A DNA stretch of 64,000 bases from Bilabrum cf. latius. Its lineage: Eukaryota; Bigyra: Bicosoecida; Bigyra; Bicosoecida. The DNA lies in assembly GCA_965178125.1 (NCBI GenBank), contig OZ237739.1, positions 620,001-684,000 of the forward strand, given 5' to 3'. Positions 47,601 through 58,766 of this stretch are shown piece by piece. Made by a program: the position numbers and the translations under genes. The notes under the pieces were generated by a model. That model was not told the origin of the DNA and made no database searches. It worked only from the letters and a program-made list of their open reading frames with translations. How positions within the stretch are numbered: position 1 is the first letter of the stretch; each line of letters starts with the position of its first letter.

Positions 47601-50600
47601 CTGGCATCGGACGAGCTGAGCTCGTGGAGCGACTGGGTGTGCGGCGTGTCAGTGCCTGGGGCTGTGCACGGTAGCGCGTGCGAGTCTGTGTCAACGACTG
47701 GAGCATGGACTGGTCGGTACGGCTTCGGGTCTGTGCGTGTGGAGGGCAGTGGCACGATGAGGCTGGGCAGCGGCGTGCGATCGCTGGCAGCTGTGACGGT
47801 GGACCTGACGGACCAGTCGAAGCTCGTTCTGGATGGCGGGTCCACGTCTCAGGTGTATGTCGAAGTGCGGGATCGACTGGACGTTGGCATTGGAGCCACG
47901 CTCGATGCATCTGGTGCAGGGTATGCATCCAACACGCGGCATGCCAGCTGCGGCGCTGGTGATTCATACGATGGGGGCGTGCATGGGGGCGGCAGGACGG
48001 ACCAGACGTGCGGCGACTTCGAATGGCCTGTGCTGGCGGGGTCCGGCGGTCGGGTGGGCAGCAGCCCAGGCGGAGCAGGCGGCGGGAGTCTGATGCTGGT
48101 GGCCAACGCGACTTCGTCATCGGTGGTGCGCGTGGACGGCGTGGTGCAGGCGGACGGCCGCAACGGTCTTTCCAACACTGGCCACAACCGGTACGCGGGC
48201 GGTGGTGGCGCGGGCGGGTCTGTGCTGGTGGTGGTGTCTCGGCTGGAGGGGTCGGGCACGATCCGGGCGAACGGTGGGAATGGCGCAGATGGGCACAGTA
48301 CGCGGGACTCTTTCCCAGGTAGCGGCGGCCGTGTAGCTCTGTATGCTGGATACGATGCATTCGACGGAGTAGCAACAACATGCAGCGGTGCCCCCCTAAC
48401 AAGCAGTAAATTGGGGTCTCCAGGCACTGTGTTTGAGTGCGTTGGCATGGATTGTGGCCATCGCATTGGCAACGCGTCAGAGTCCAGATCTGCCGTCGTA
48501 TCTGTGCGAGTCGACAATTGCGATCATAGCAACAGGTATCCAGCGACTGTTGGAACCGGCTAGTCGCCTGTCGTTTCTGCGAGCAGATTAGAGCTGGTTC
48601 GCGAGGGTGCAGTGGCAGTGCGACGAACACGAGATTCGTCGGCCATTCCTTTCACCGAGCTGAAGGTTGGGGGGATCGAGGGCGATGGGACAGGACTTGT
48701 TCGCGTGTATTCTGGGACTCGGATCGTTCTCATTGGGACGGATGCTGGCTGGGCACCAGACGCAGCGTCCACATAGGTCCAGTTCGTGGACGCTGGCAAG
48801 CGCAGGCTCATCACCACCCAGGACGTGCTGACTGCCTCAGGCGAGCTGTACCACGCTGATGTGACTGTTGATGCTGGCGGGTCGCTGTACCTACCACCCA
48901 CGACTGCGATCTGCAACATATCCGTGAGCGTGCAAGGCGCTGTGTATGGCGCCGAGACTCTGCACGTGTGCTAGAACGCCCGGACATCTGCGTCGATCTC
49001 GACGACCGGATGCAAGGACCCGAGCGCGACCAACTTCAACCTTGGCGCCCTGTTTGGAGACAATTCGACGTGCTACTACGGGGGCCAGCGTGGGTGCACA
49101 TACAGCGTGGCATCGAACTACGACAGCATGGCTGAGGTGAACGACGGCTCGTGCGTGCTGCCGGCTGGACTGCACCTTGGTTGCTCGTACCGGTCAGCCA
49201 CGAACCATGACGGAGACGATCGGCTTGACGATGGGAGCTGTGAGTTCCCCAATTTCAGTCAGCTCGAGCAAGAGATCGATTACTTGAATAGCAGACTCGC
49301 GCCGCTGAGGAGCCAGCTGAACCAAAGCATGACTGAACGAGATGCCGCTCGGGTCGAGCTCGCTGGGTGCCGTGCGGATGCTGCGGCCGTGTAGGCCACC
49401 ATGCAGTCCACGATCGACGGCTTGATGTCCACTGTGGCTGCACTGAATGCCAGCTGCGGCCCTGGTGCACATCGTGTCGCAGCCCGACTCGCAGCGGCAG
49501 AGGCAAGGGTGGCTGAGCTGGAGGGTGAGCTCGCAGCTCTGAATAGGACGCTAGTCTCAACTGAAGGAGACCTTGCTGCCGCCGTGGCGAACTCGTCTGC
49601 TGCTGTTGCCGGTATGCAGTAGGCAATAGAGCACGTGAATCGTCTGAACTAGACTGCAGCCAGCCAGGCAGCCGTGATCAGAGAGATGCAGTCCAACGCG
49701 TCCAATCTGGCAGACTAGAACAGGCAGCTTCAGGCGGAATTGGATGCTGCTGAGGCAAGAGCTACCGATGCCGAGGCCAGAGCGAACACAGCTGATGCGC
49801 TCGCAGCGCAGCGCCAGACCATGATCACGAATCTGGAGGAGCGTATCCATCGACTTGAGGCAGCAGCGAATGCATCTGAGGGCGGTTCGGGCGTCGAGCC
49901 TGACGGGTCCGGGTCTGGCAGCAGCGGCGGTGGCCAGCAAGAGCAGCAGTGCAACTGCTCGCAGCAGGCCGTACCCACACCAAGCGCAGGCCCGACTGCC
50001 CCGGCATGCAATGCATCGTCCGACGGTGGATCCAACGAAGGATCTGGGTCAGGGTCAGGGTCAGGGTCAGGATCCGCCGGTGGATCATCGGAGGGCGCGA
50101 ACGGCAATGCCACCCAGTGCTCTTCGCTGGCGGTCTGTTAGGATGACGTCGACTGCAGCCAGGGCGACCTGTGCTGGGGCGGCCTGTGCTCCCCGGCTAC
50201 AACATGCGCGAATGAGGCTTGTAGCGACCAGGTACAGCTGCCCATGTCCAGCTTGACGGTGCAGGACGTTGCTGTGGAAGTAGAGGGTGGTAGTGGAAGC
50301 GGCGTAACATTCACCACAGTATGCGGATGCGCTTCCGGTCTGACCTACCGTCTGCTGCTGTTGCCCGCTGGGGGCATGCGCGGAAGCGATCTGGTGGTGG
50401 AGCGTCGGTATGGCAGCATGCTTGGGCCGGCGCTGTCCTCGGTATCAGCAAGCAGTGCAGGCGGCGCATCAACGAGCGAGTGCGATGTGAGTCCGTAGGG
50501 CGACCTCGTGTGTGACGTGCCTGCGATGCTGGAAGGCAGGTACGTGGCGGTGCCTCAGGTGCTGGTTCGGTTCGGAGGCGCCACATCATCGTTCACGTGG

Positions 50601-53600
50601 CGCTCGATCCCAGCCGTGGATGGGGCTCCGGCGGCTCGGGTGTATGTGGTGAGGTATCAGACAGGTGTGGCGCGTAGCTTGCGCGTGCGTTCTCAGCCCG
50701 CAGCAGGAATGGAGGGCCGTGCGCTGGGTGTGCAGCCTGTGGTGGAGCTGCTGGACGCTAGGGGCGTGCGTTGCGTGTCCGACAGCAGCACCGTGGTGCA
50801 CGTACTTGTGGCGCAGCGGGCGTCTGGCTCGTCCAAGGTGATCGATGCGCCGATCGGGGTGGGCGTGCGGCAGGCCGGGGCGCTGGACTCTGACCCTGTT
50901 GGCGCCCTGCCAGGTGCCGTGGCGGTTCGTGCTAATCGCGGCGTGGCGGTGTTCCGTGACGTGGTGGTGACGGGTGCTGCAGACAGCGTGGTGTTCGTGT
51001 TCGCGAGCGGCCCGATGCGCGTGAACTCCATGCCGTTCAGCGTGCTTGTGCCGCCGAGCAGCGGCGGAAGTGGATCTGACGGCAGTGGGTCTGGCTCGGG
51101 ATCCGGAGACGGGACCGACGATGCCGGGCAAGATCCTGTGTGCACGCTGTTTGACTCTGCTGGATCGTGCTGCGCGGCTGGGTCGGATGGTGCGGCTCCC
51201 GTGCTGGACGAGTGCGGTGTGTGCAACGGTGACGGGTCTTCGTGTGCTCTGTCGGTATAGCTGGGGCTTAGCGTGGGTGCAACAGTGTGCGAGCAGGCTC
51301 GTCAGTCTGCGTCTGGCTCGCCGAATGCCCGAGGGGATGCATTCCTGTCCGGGTATGTGTCAGACTTGGCGACAGCCCTTGGAGTATCTCCTGCTGACGT
51401 GGAAGTGGTGGGAGTGGACTGCAGCACGCCTGGTCTTGCGGTGGTGCGCACCGAAGTGAACCCGGAGGCTGTCAAGGCCGTGTTGCAGCCCGGCAGCGTC
51501 CCTGCCTCTGCCGGAAACACAACCTCACCAGGCACTGGCACGCCAGAAGGGTCTTCGGGGAGCAATGACGATGGGTCTAGCGGAGGAAGCACTGGTTCAG
51601 ACGACGACGAGCCTAGTAACGGGATCCCTTCACTTGCTCTGCTCGTTGAGGAGGCCATGGCAGGCCAGCTGTCAGATCCTGACAGCCCCCTTCGCTCCGG
51701 CAATACCACGGGCTCCGTGGATCCCTTCCAGAATGTCGAGGTCGCTCGTGATGGTGTCTGCGGCAACGATGTGTGCGAGGTGGGCGAGTCGCCGAACACG
51801 TGCCCCAGCGACTGTGTGGTGGACGAGGAGACTTCCGCCGGGTCTGTGCCTCCGCCTGCACGGGCTGTGAATGAGACGCAGCAAGGACTTGCGGATGCAT
51901 GCGAAGACGTTTTGGATGTTCGTGAGGATGAGCAGCTTAGGATCCAGCCTGGCGATGCTGGATCCAGCGGCGCGGCGGCATTCAACTGGGTGCTTACATC
52001 GACTGGTCTAGCAGCAGGCCTTGGTCAAATTGCCACGCAGCTGCATGGTGCAGTGGTGGGCGGCGCAGCTGCATCCATTCTTGCCGGGTCACCCGTCGGC
52101 ATTTTCGACGTGCTGTCCCAGGCGCAGATGATGGCCACGATGGGCATGCTGCGAACCAATGCTCCCGAAGTCATCACTAAGTCCGCGTCGTCCATGATGT
52201 CGATGGCAGGCGCGCTTCCACTCGGTTCCATCGTGAAACAGCTCAACGATGCGGTGGGGGCCGTGGACGAGGGCAGTGACAGGACCTACTTCCACGGCTC
52301 GCCTGCCCTGGCCAATGCCACGCTGACCGACAACGTGATGTACGATGCGCCGTTCGTGGTGCAAGACGAGGCCTGTGGTGACGATGCACCAGCATGGGCA
52401 GCAACAGGACTGGCTTATCCTATCCGTCTGCACCCTCGTGCGTTGCTTGCACTTCTGCTGATTGTGCTGGTGCTGTTGCAGGTGATTGTGGGTGTATTCT
52501 TTGGGGGGATGCGAGCATGGCTGGAGTGTGTGACGATCCCGGGCATGCAGAACAGGGAACAAAAGGTGAACGGCGGTCGCGGCGCATCGATTGCCTCGTC
52601 ATCTGCATCAGCCGAGACAAAGAGCATGAACCCGCTCAACCAAGGAGCTGCTGCCCCCGTATTCAGCCACCGCAATCCAGCAGCCAGGTCACCTGAAGAA
52701 AGCAAGCAGCATGCGGGACAGCCCGAACAGGGAGCCAGAGAGGGCGGCAGCAGTAGCAGCGCAAGCAAGGAGAAGGCCTCGGTAGACGAGCTGCGGCAAG
52801 CCCTCACGGCCATGTGGCTGCGTGCTGCCATCGGTGTCATCGTCCTGCTCGCCCTCGCCCTCTCCGTGGCAGCCGTCTTCGAGGCTGGAGGCGGTCCGTG
52901 CGAGGCGGGCGGGATGGCGGCGGCCGGCTACTTGTGGCTGCTGGCCGCCATTGTGGGTGCTGCTGCCGCTGTGGTGTATGCGGTGTTCGGGTCTGGCGGT
53001 TGGCTCCCATCGTGCGGGTGCTGCGGGTGCTCTGGCGCCGATGCGAACCGCAGCGCGTTCATGGTGAAGCTGGACGATACAGTGGCTCGATCCAGGCTGC
53101 TGTATGCCGTGCTGGGCGTGGACCGTGTGCTGACAGCAGTGGTGCTGGTGTTGATGCAGTCGGCGCCAGCACTGCAGCTGGGTGTGCTGCTGCTGAAGCA
53201 AGGCGCGCTTGTGAGCGTGCTGCTGGTGATGCCGAGCGCGCAGGGCCACGCAGCATTTGTGGCAGCGGAGTGCGGGCGGGCACTGCTGCTTGCGCTGATG
53301 CTGGGCTTCGTGCCAGGCGCTGGCGTGACGGACGCAGACACAGTGGAGGCCCTTGGATGGGTGGTATTCATCGTGCACGTGGTGATCATGCTGGCACTGC
53401 TGGCTGCGATCGCGCATTCGCTGTGCGTGGCATGCGGCGTCCTGGGAGCATCGGAGGATGAGGCCAGGGCTCGGAACCGCAAGCTGGCAGGTATGGCTGG
53501 CAAGCAGACGGCCAGTGGCGCAGAGGATGGGTCCGCAGGCCGTGGTGTGGGCGACGAGGGCGAGAGCAAGCTGCTCGGCTCCAGCGAGGAAATTACCGAT

Positions 53601-53798
53601 CAATCAGCTCGCAATCCGCTGTAGGCCGCGTCACCCTCTAACCGTGAGCAAGACAAGATGGCCTTCTTTGCTGCGGGTGGGAGGCCGAAGGGCCTGCGCA
53701 GGGCAGGGAGTGGCGCTGGAGGGTTCCGACACAAGTTCGGACCAAGCCGGGCAAGAGAGGTGGGCGAGACACCCAGCAAGAAGCCCGGTGTTATTTAA
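38646..53798 (+). CDS. Giant (about 5,050-residue) repeat adhesin-like polytopic membrane protein
   Basis: A single open frame runs from ATG 38646 to TAA 53796-53798, with 11 in-frame TAG codons, all after 48560. A signal peptide (hydrophobic NILYSLFAIVLSTHTGAWA) opens it. Residues about 112-3221 are six full and one partial 496-residue repeats, Gly-rich with GGxGxGGS and SGGGSGGRVAV motifs, Val/Ser beta-strand-like stretches and paired Cys; a beta-solenoid adhesin fold is likely (inference). Then come two Cys modules of the GCTYSVASNYDSMAEVNDGSC kind (about 3452-3535), a coiled coil (3540-3739), a Ser/Gly linker, Cys-rich and Ig-like segments, DECGVCNGDGSSC (about 4186-4200), CGNDVCEVGE and finally six or seven membrane helices (52438-53440) with a charged cytoplasmic end. 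It is probably a very large cell-surface adhesion or sensing protein. I do not recognise the full architecture. Confidence 0.8.
38979..48308 (+). repeat. 1,488-bp tandem repeat, six full copies plus a partial seventh
   Basis: Copies begin at 38979, 40467, 41955, 43443, 44931 and 46419. A partial copy at 47907 diverges near 48308. Copies are almost identical. The few coding differences include Gln/Lys/Arg in the HN-x-YAGGGG segment, Asn/Asp in GGNGAxG and one Arg/His. Each unit codes 496 residues in frame. The near-identity points to recent duplication or ongoing gene conversion; copy number in the real genome may also be mis-assembled. The long minus-strand frames repeated in each unit are shadows. 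Confidence 0.95.
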
Positions 53799-54586
53799 GT
53801 TGCATGTTTGTGAATTTGGTATGAGATTGCTGCAGTAGTATCTTTCAGTAATGATCGGATGACATCATCCGGAAACTGGATGGGTCCGCCGGCGAGTCGT
53901 CACACGTTGAGAGCCACCAACTCTTGCCTTCTGCCTCTAGAACTTGGCCCTGTCACTGCCATTCTTCTACTGTGATTCGCCGGCATAAAATGCCAGCCGA
54001 GCCCCTGCCGATAGCGGGTTTTCAGGCTTGTCCATCGCGCTCAAATCTTCCAAGGCACCCGGTGCTGCAAGGCCAGCTTTGCCTGGCTTGATCAAGTCTT
54101 TGCTACGAGTCTGCTTATATATCATCATTGCAACAAAGAGGGTGACAGCAATACGACGTTTCGCTTCAACTTATTTGAGTATGTACCGTGAGATACGTAC
54201 TACTTTTGTCGACTAGACTTGTATTCTATTATTCTAGGACCCCGCAGAGCCTGCCTATCCGGATCCTTTGGAATCGGAGGCAAGCTCGGCTCGACGCAGA
54301 GAAATCGGATAACTTCCCACCACACGTCGAGTCGGTCTACCCCGGTCGAGTCGAAGCTTCAGGTGACCGGGAGCGCCAATCACACCGGTATAGAGGCCAG
54401 CACTGTTCTTGTGTATAGTGTGGCGGTACTTGCAGAATCAAAGGAGAGGGCAAGAACAGTCTACGTTGCCAAGGGCAGGGCCCATCATCATTGAGAACAA
54501 GGAACAGTTTTGCAAGCCGGCACTACAACGTCATGGCGTACAGGGCTGGAGTGCGTTTTGCGTTCTCCCCCGAGCGTATACCACAT
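53799..54586. other. Convergent intergenic region
   Basis: This is 788 bp between the TAA of the giant gene and the TGA of the minus-strand GT61 gene, so it should contain two 3' ends. Only short open stretches are present, and no RNA gene is recognised. A short segment around 54320-54370 contains repeated GTCGAGTC units with no evident role. Confidence 0.5.
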
Positions 54587-56254
54587 TCACTCATAGGACA
54601 GCTTGGGCAAGTCCGCAAACGCAGGATTAGGCTTTTCGCAGCAGCTCCTCAGCGCCTGCTTGCCTGCCTCCTCGAGCCCCAGCCCGTAGAACGGCTTGAA
54701 CAGCTCTGTGGCGTGCGGGTGGGCCGGGCCGTACTTTCGCATGACTACGCGCATCACCAGTCGCCGGAGGGCCACCTCCAGCTCGTCTTCATCGATGGTA
54801 ATGGGCTTGTTCACGGCGGAACCCCGGCATTTCGGAGTGGGCTTCCCGTGCATGCTGAACCAGTCCGTGTACTTGCCGTAGTCGCAACCGTTCACGCGCC
54901 CCTTCGCTGCCCCTCTCTTGGCCTCTTGCGCGTTGCCAGGCGCTCCATGCAGCCCCTCGTACTCCAAATTAGAGCTCCCAGCGAAGCCCTGGAAGGCGAT
55001 CTGGTGAAAGTCCCGGGGGAAGACCTCCAGGACGCCAGAGCCCTTCTGCATGAAGATGCAGTTGGCGAGGCCGCTGCCGTGCGCGCCCACGAAAATGTCC
55101 GTATTTGCGAGCCATTCCACGCCAGTGGCAAGGCTCACCTGCTCGAACCTTCCGAACTCTGGGTGATCAATGTACTGCACGTCGAAGCCCAGCCGGTTGA
55201 AGACCTTCTCAATCGTGTGCTCGTTTTTGAAGACGCGCCCGTGCGATGACTTTTGTCTACGCCTAATGATCATGGCTCTGAGTGCCCTGGTAGGCGGGGG
55301 CAGCAGCCGCACGTTGAAATGCTTGTACGCAGCATCCCGGAAGATGTCGGCGTCTTCGAAATCAGAAAACACGCCGCCTTCTGTCGGTGACATGGACCGG
55401 CCCATCATGTATAGGCGCTCGAAGCAGACGCGGTTCTTGCCCTTCGGCATCACCAATCTGCGGAAGGATTCGCTCTGGCTCCCGCCCCAGGGCATGACAA
55501 AGGAGGGAGGGTCGGGCACGACAGTCTCTTCGCGCGGCGCCGTTCGGTTCCGCACGACGTCCAGGGAGTGCTTCAGTAGCGGGCCTGTGATGAACTTCCA
55601 CATGATCCCAAGATTCTGCATCTAATTGAATCCAAAGTTGGCACCGACGATAGAACGAACGGGAGGGTAGTCGCTTGGGTTTAGGGCTGAGTGAAGGTAG
55701 CCCATGTGCCCCTCGACGAAGTGGGCCAGGTGTCCCTCAAATGGACCCGCCGAAAGCCAGGTCCCGTCTCCATGAAGTGGCATTTTTTGGTTCGGTTCGT
55801 GATTTCTCGGAACGTAGGTAGCTTCGGGGGCCTTCATGTGTGCCTCGGGGTCGGGAACCGGTTGATCTATCCAGTTCCAAGCCCAGCCAAAGCCGTTGTA
55901 CTTCTCCGGCCTCTGGGGCCTCCAATTTTTAGGCATCACACGTGGACTTTCTGGTTTTCGAAGCAACATGATCTTTGTGCCGCCTCCCCAGCACACATTG
56001 TTGAGCATCGCCCACGTGGTCCCGGTGCCATTGAAGTATACAGACGTCCCATTGGCAGGATCAGGCTGGTTCTTGTAGAAGCGCCCAATCTCATGGGAAG
56101 TATCTGTCATGACGGATAACTTCCTGGAACCAGCTGCAGGTAGTACACCCCTTGAGGGTAGCAAGAATGCGCACAAGCATGTGAACCAGAGTACCCTTTC
56201 TCTCATCGTCCTGCTGCCATCTCGTCCAATTGTTCGGTACTGTTCAATTCCCAT
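54587..56254 (-). CDS. GT61-family glycosyltransferase (EOGT/DUF563-like)
   Basis: This is a 555-residue protein from ATG 56252-56254 to TGA 54587-54589. One in-frame TAG (55622-55624) immediately precedes an ATG and would otherwise split the gene. The N-terminal hydrophobic segment (VLWFTCLCAFLLPS, about residues 21-34) is a signal peptide or membrane anchor, placing the enzyme in the ER/Golgi. The C-terminal half holds the GT61 hallmark around residues 380-425: TDIFVGAHGSGLANCIFM followed by GSGVLEVFPRDF, preceded by the typical basic RRRQKSSHGR segment. Family members transfer GlcNAc or xylose from nucleotide sugars to glycoproteins or polysaccharides; the substrate here is unknown. It is divergent from the GT47 gene 249 bp away, which suggests co-regulation in surface glycan assembly (inference). 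Confidence 0.85.
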
Positions 56255-56503
56255 GTATCAAAATAGACACGCCCGTCACCCGGCTGTAAGAAGATATCTG
56301 GGAGTTCTTTATGTGTGAAGTCACAAATGCCGTTCCGACCGGTTTTTCTTGTTTTTCAACATTTTGTAATGTGCGATTAAAAACGGACCGAAAATAGCTC
56401 TACTGATGGACTACTGGAACGATACCAGGCTAGACGCTCCCTGTCAAACCAGGCAATTCAACCCTTGTAATTGTCTCATAATACTGGCAGCGACTTGTTG
56501 ATC
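56255..56503. promoter_or_regulatory. Shared upstream region of the divergent GT61/GT47 pair
   Basis: This 249-bp AT-rich spacer lies between the two start codons (56254 minus, 56504 plus) and must contain both promoters, perhaps as a bidirectional unit. No specific element is identified. Confidence 0.45.
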
Positions 56504-58204
56504 ATGCCGCCGAAAAGCTAGACCGAGAAATCGAAAAAAGGAGAATTATCATAGCTTGTTACAATTGGACTCATAGCTGGCTTGACACTGACTTTATGCT
56601 GGGTGATTGGCGTCTTGATCCGTGGAAATACTTCAAACAGGCATCATCACCATTGGCCAACGGGTCTTGATCCATAGGACAAACCGAATGAGACTGAAGA
56701 CCAGCTCGGCGGCCTTACTTCAGTCCAAGACGAGCCGGGAGATGAATGGACATGGGACTTTTTGCTGCAGGAGTTTTGCAAGCACTATACTGGAATACAC
56801 TAGGGTGTGCAAGCCAGGTAGGATTGTGTTCAGATTACCCGACAGCAGGTGGAGCAGCTGCGATCGGAGGGCCATCGTGCAGGTGGGAAAGTCTCCAATG
56901 TTCACGGCAATCCCAGCGGTGGAAACAGTAATTCCAGGTCTAGCACTTCGGGCGAAAGAGTGGCAGCGATGCCCGGACAGGAACTGTCCTTTCTTCGCCC
57001 TGGTCGCTTCAGCGCCTTGCGGGACGAGCTGGAAAGGATCCTACTTGAAAATACCCTCTTGGAGAGCGCGCGGTTCACCGACAGGTCGGTTACGCAGCTA
57101 TTCGGAAGAATCCACCCCCTGTCGCTTGGCCTCTCGGTGGACCAGCGCACGAGGCGGCCGCTTGACGTTATCTATCAGCAGTAGCCATTCCACTGGCAGT
57201 GGCACATCGACCAGCACCTGCAGAAGGTGCAGCGTCCCATTCGGATAATTTTGGACCCCAACTCCCAGCGGTACCAGAACAACGCCATTATCGCCGTAAA
57301 TCACCTCACCTTCAAGCACTCGGATCGGTACTTCACGGAATAGGCCAAGCGAGGCAACACCAACATCGCGGCGCTGCACCAGGGGGATATCACGATATCG
57401 CAGTCGTACGGGTGGTACAAGAAGACCAAGTTTGTGCTGAGGAATCACTTCCCCTCTCGCTCCGTGGCGGTCAAGAAGGGTATGGCGCTAGACAGGATGT
57501 ACGTCCTCCCACTGGGATCTCCAACCCACGACTCTATGAGCTTCGTGAACCGGGGAGAGTTCGGCAGGGTCCTTCCAGCGAGCAAACGCAAGCACCTGTG
57601 CAATTTTATTGGTAGTTTGCTGCACCACGAAACCAGAATGGCGCTTGGCAAGTCCCTGCATGCGGCGGAGATGGGGCCTGACCCATCCAAGGCCAAGTAC
57701 GAGAAATGGGGGACTGATGGGGGCGTGAAATGCTTTACTTACTACTCGGGCGAATGGAAGAACAAGAAGCAGATGCAGCCGTGGGAGTACAGGGCCATGA
57801 TTTCCAATAGCGCATTCACGTTCGTGCCACCGGGGAGGGGCCCCTCGAGTTTCCGGTTGACCGAGGCATTGGAGCTGGGCTCCATCCCCATCATCAGTGA
57901 TATTGACAACTTCAATTTACCGTACGGGGAGCACCCGTTGCCCACCATCAAGGTCAGCGAGTGGGGCACCCTGCCGCCTGTACTTGTGAAGATGTATTCG
58001 GAGCACATGGAGGAGCTGGACGTCCTGCAGGAGAGAGTGTTCGCCTGGTGGCACGCATGGAAGCAAACTTACTAGTAGAATCTAGCTTGTCTCGTGGAAC
58101 GGGACATAATGGCTTCTCCAGGTGCTCGTCAGGACTGCCTGTCGCCCGGTCAGTTTGCAGGTTACTCACTTTCTCCAAAGGACCTGACCAAGTTCAAGAA
58201 ATAA
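56504..58204 (+). CDS. GT47/exostosin-family type II membrane glycosyltransferase
   Basis: This is a 566-residue protein from ATG 56504 to TAA 58202-58204, intronless, with nine in-frame TAG codons (56519, 56552, 56675, 56801, 56819, 57182, 57341, 58073, 58076). Reading them as Gln gives a classic Golgi layout: short Lys-rich cytosolic tail, signal anchor at about 17-40 (VTIGLIAGLTLTLCWVIGVLI), acidic stem and catalytic domain. The GT47 signature is at about 430-480: FVPPGRGPSSFRLTEALELGSIPIISD followed by LPYGEHPLP. This family includes exostosins and plant-type xylan or pectin transferases; the sugar is unknown. A standard-code reading loses the start, the anchor and the C-terminal 44 residues. 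It is paired divergently with the GT61 gene. Confidence 0.85.
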
Positions 58205-58766
58205 GCTAACGATTTCCTTTGTTCAACGTGTATGTTTCACGCATGGATTTAAAGCGGCCGAGTTGAACAGGCCTTCTGCCAAGTTGCGGTGCGGGTGTCG
58301 ACCAAATTGGCGTGCTCCAAACACCAAATTCTGTCTAGAGGTCTGGTACATGCAGAAGCCAACGCAGATTCTATGCTATGCAATCTCGTGGAATATTGAC
58401 GATGAGCGCTAGTCTCATTACCGGACTCATCGGACTGGTGTTGATGTTGGAGTGGGAGCGCTGGACGAGCTCGCGTGGGTTCCGCTGGCGGTCGCAACCG
58501 GCGGAGGGTGCGACCAACGGATTGCTGTGTTCAGGGTAAGGGTTGGGCTCGGGTCGTTTCGGAGGGCAGTGTGGTGCACGTGCTCTTTCCTGTCCCGGTC
58601 ACGCACTCCGGTCAAGGGATAGTGTGCGGTAGGACTGTAGAAACAAGACTGTGGCGACCACAGCCTGCGACGCTTCCAATCAGGAAGCTCCAAGGCAGTC
58701 GGAAGTGCTTCTGAATGTCGATTCAAAGTAAGCATCCATTCATCTGTTCAGTTTCAAATCGATTTG
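58205..58766. other. Convergent intergenic region
   Basis: This is 562 bp between the TAA of the GT47 gene and the TGA of the methylthiotransferase gene, containing their 3' ends. A minus-strand frame at 58427-58735 (102 codons) has no recognised domain and is not called a gene. No RNA gene is seen. Confidence 0.5.

Noticed and set aside
38687-48630. Series of long minus-strand frames (412-582 codons), repeated every 1,488 bp
   Set aside because: They are shadows of the plus-strand tandem repeat: Pro/Thr/Arg-rich, no domain, same period. The plus frame has a signal peptide and continues into recognisable modules.
58427-58735. 102-codon minus-strand ORF downstream of the CDK5RAP1 gene
   Set aside because: Too short and without similarity or splice support.
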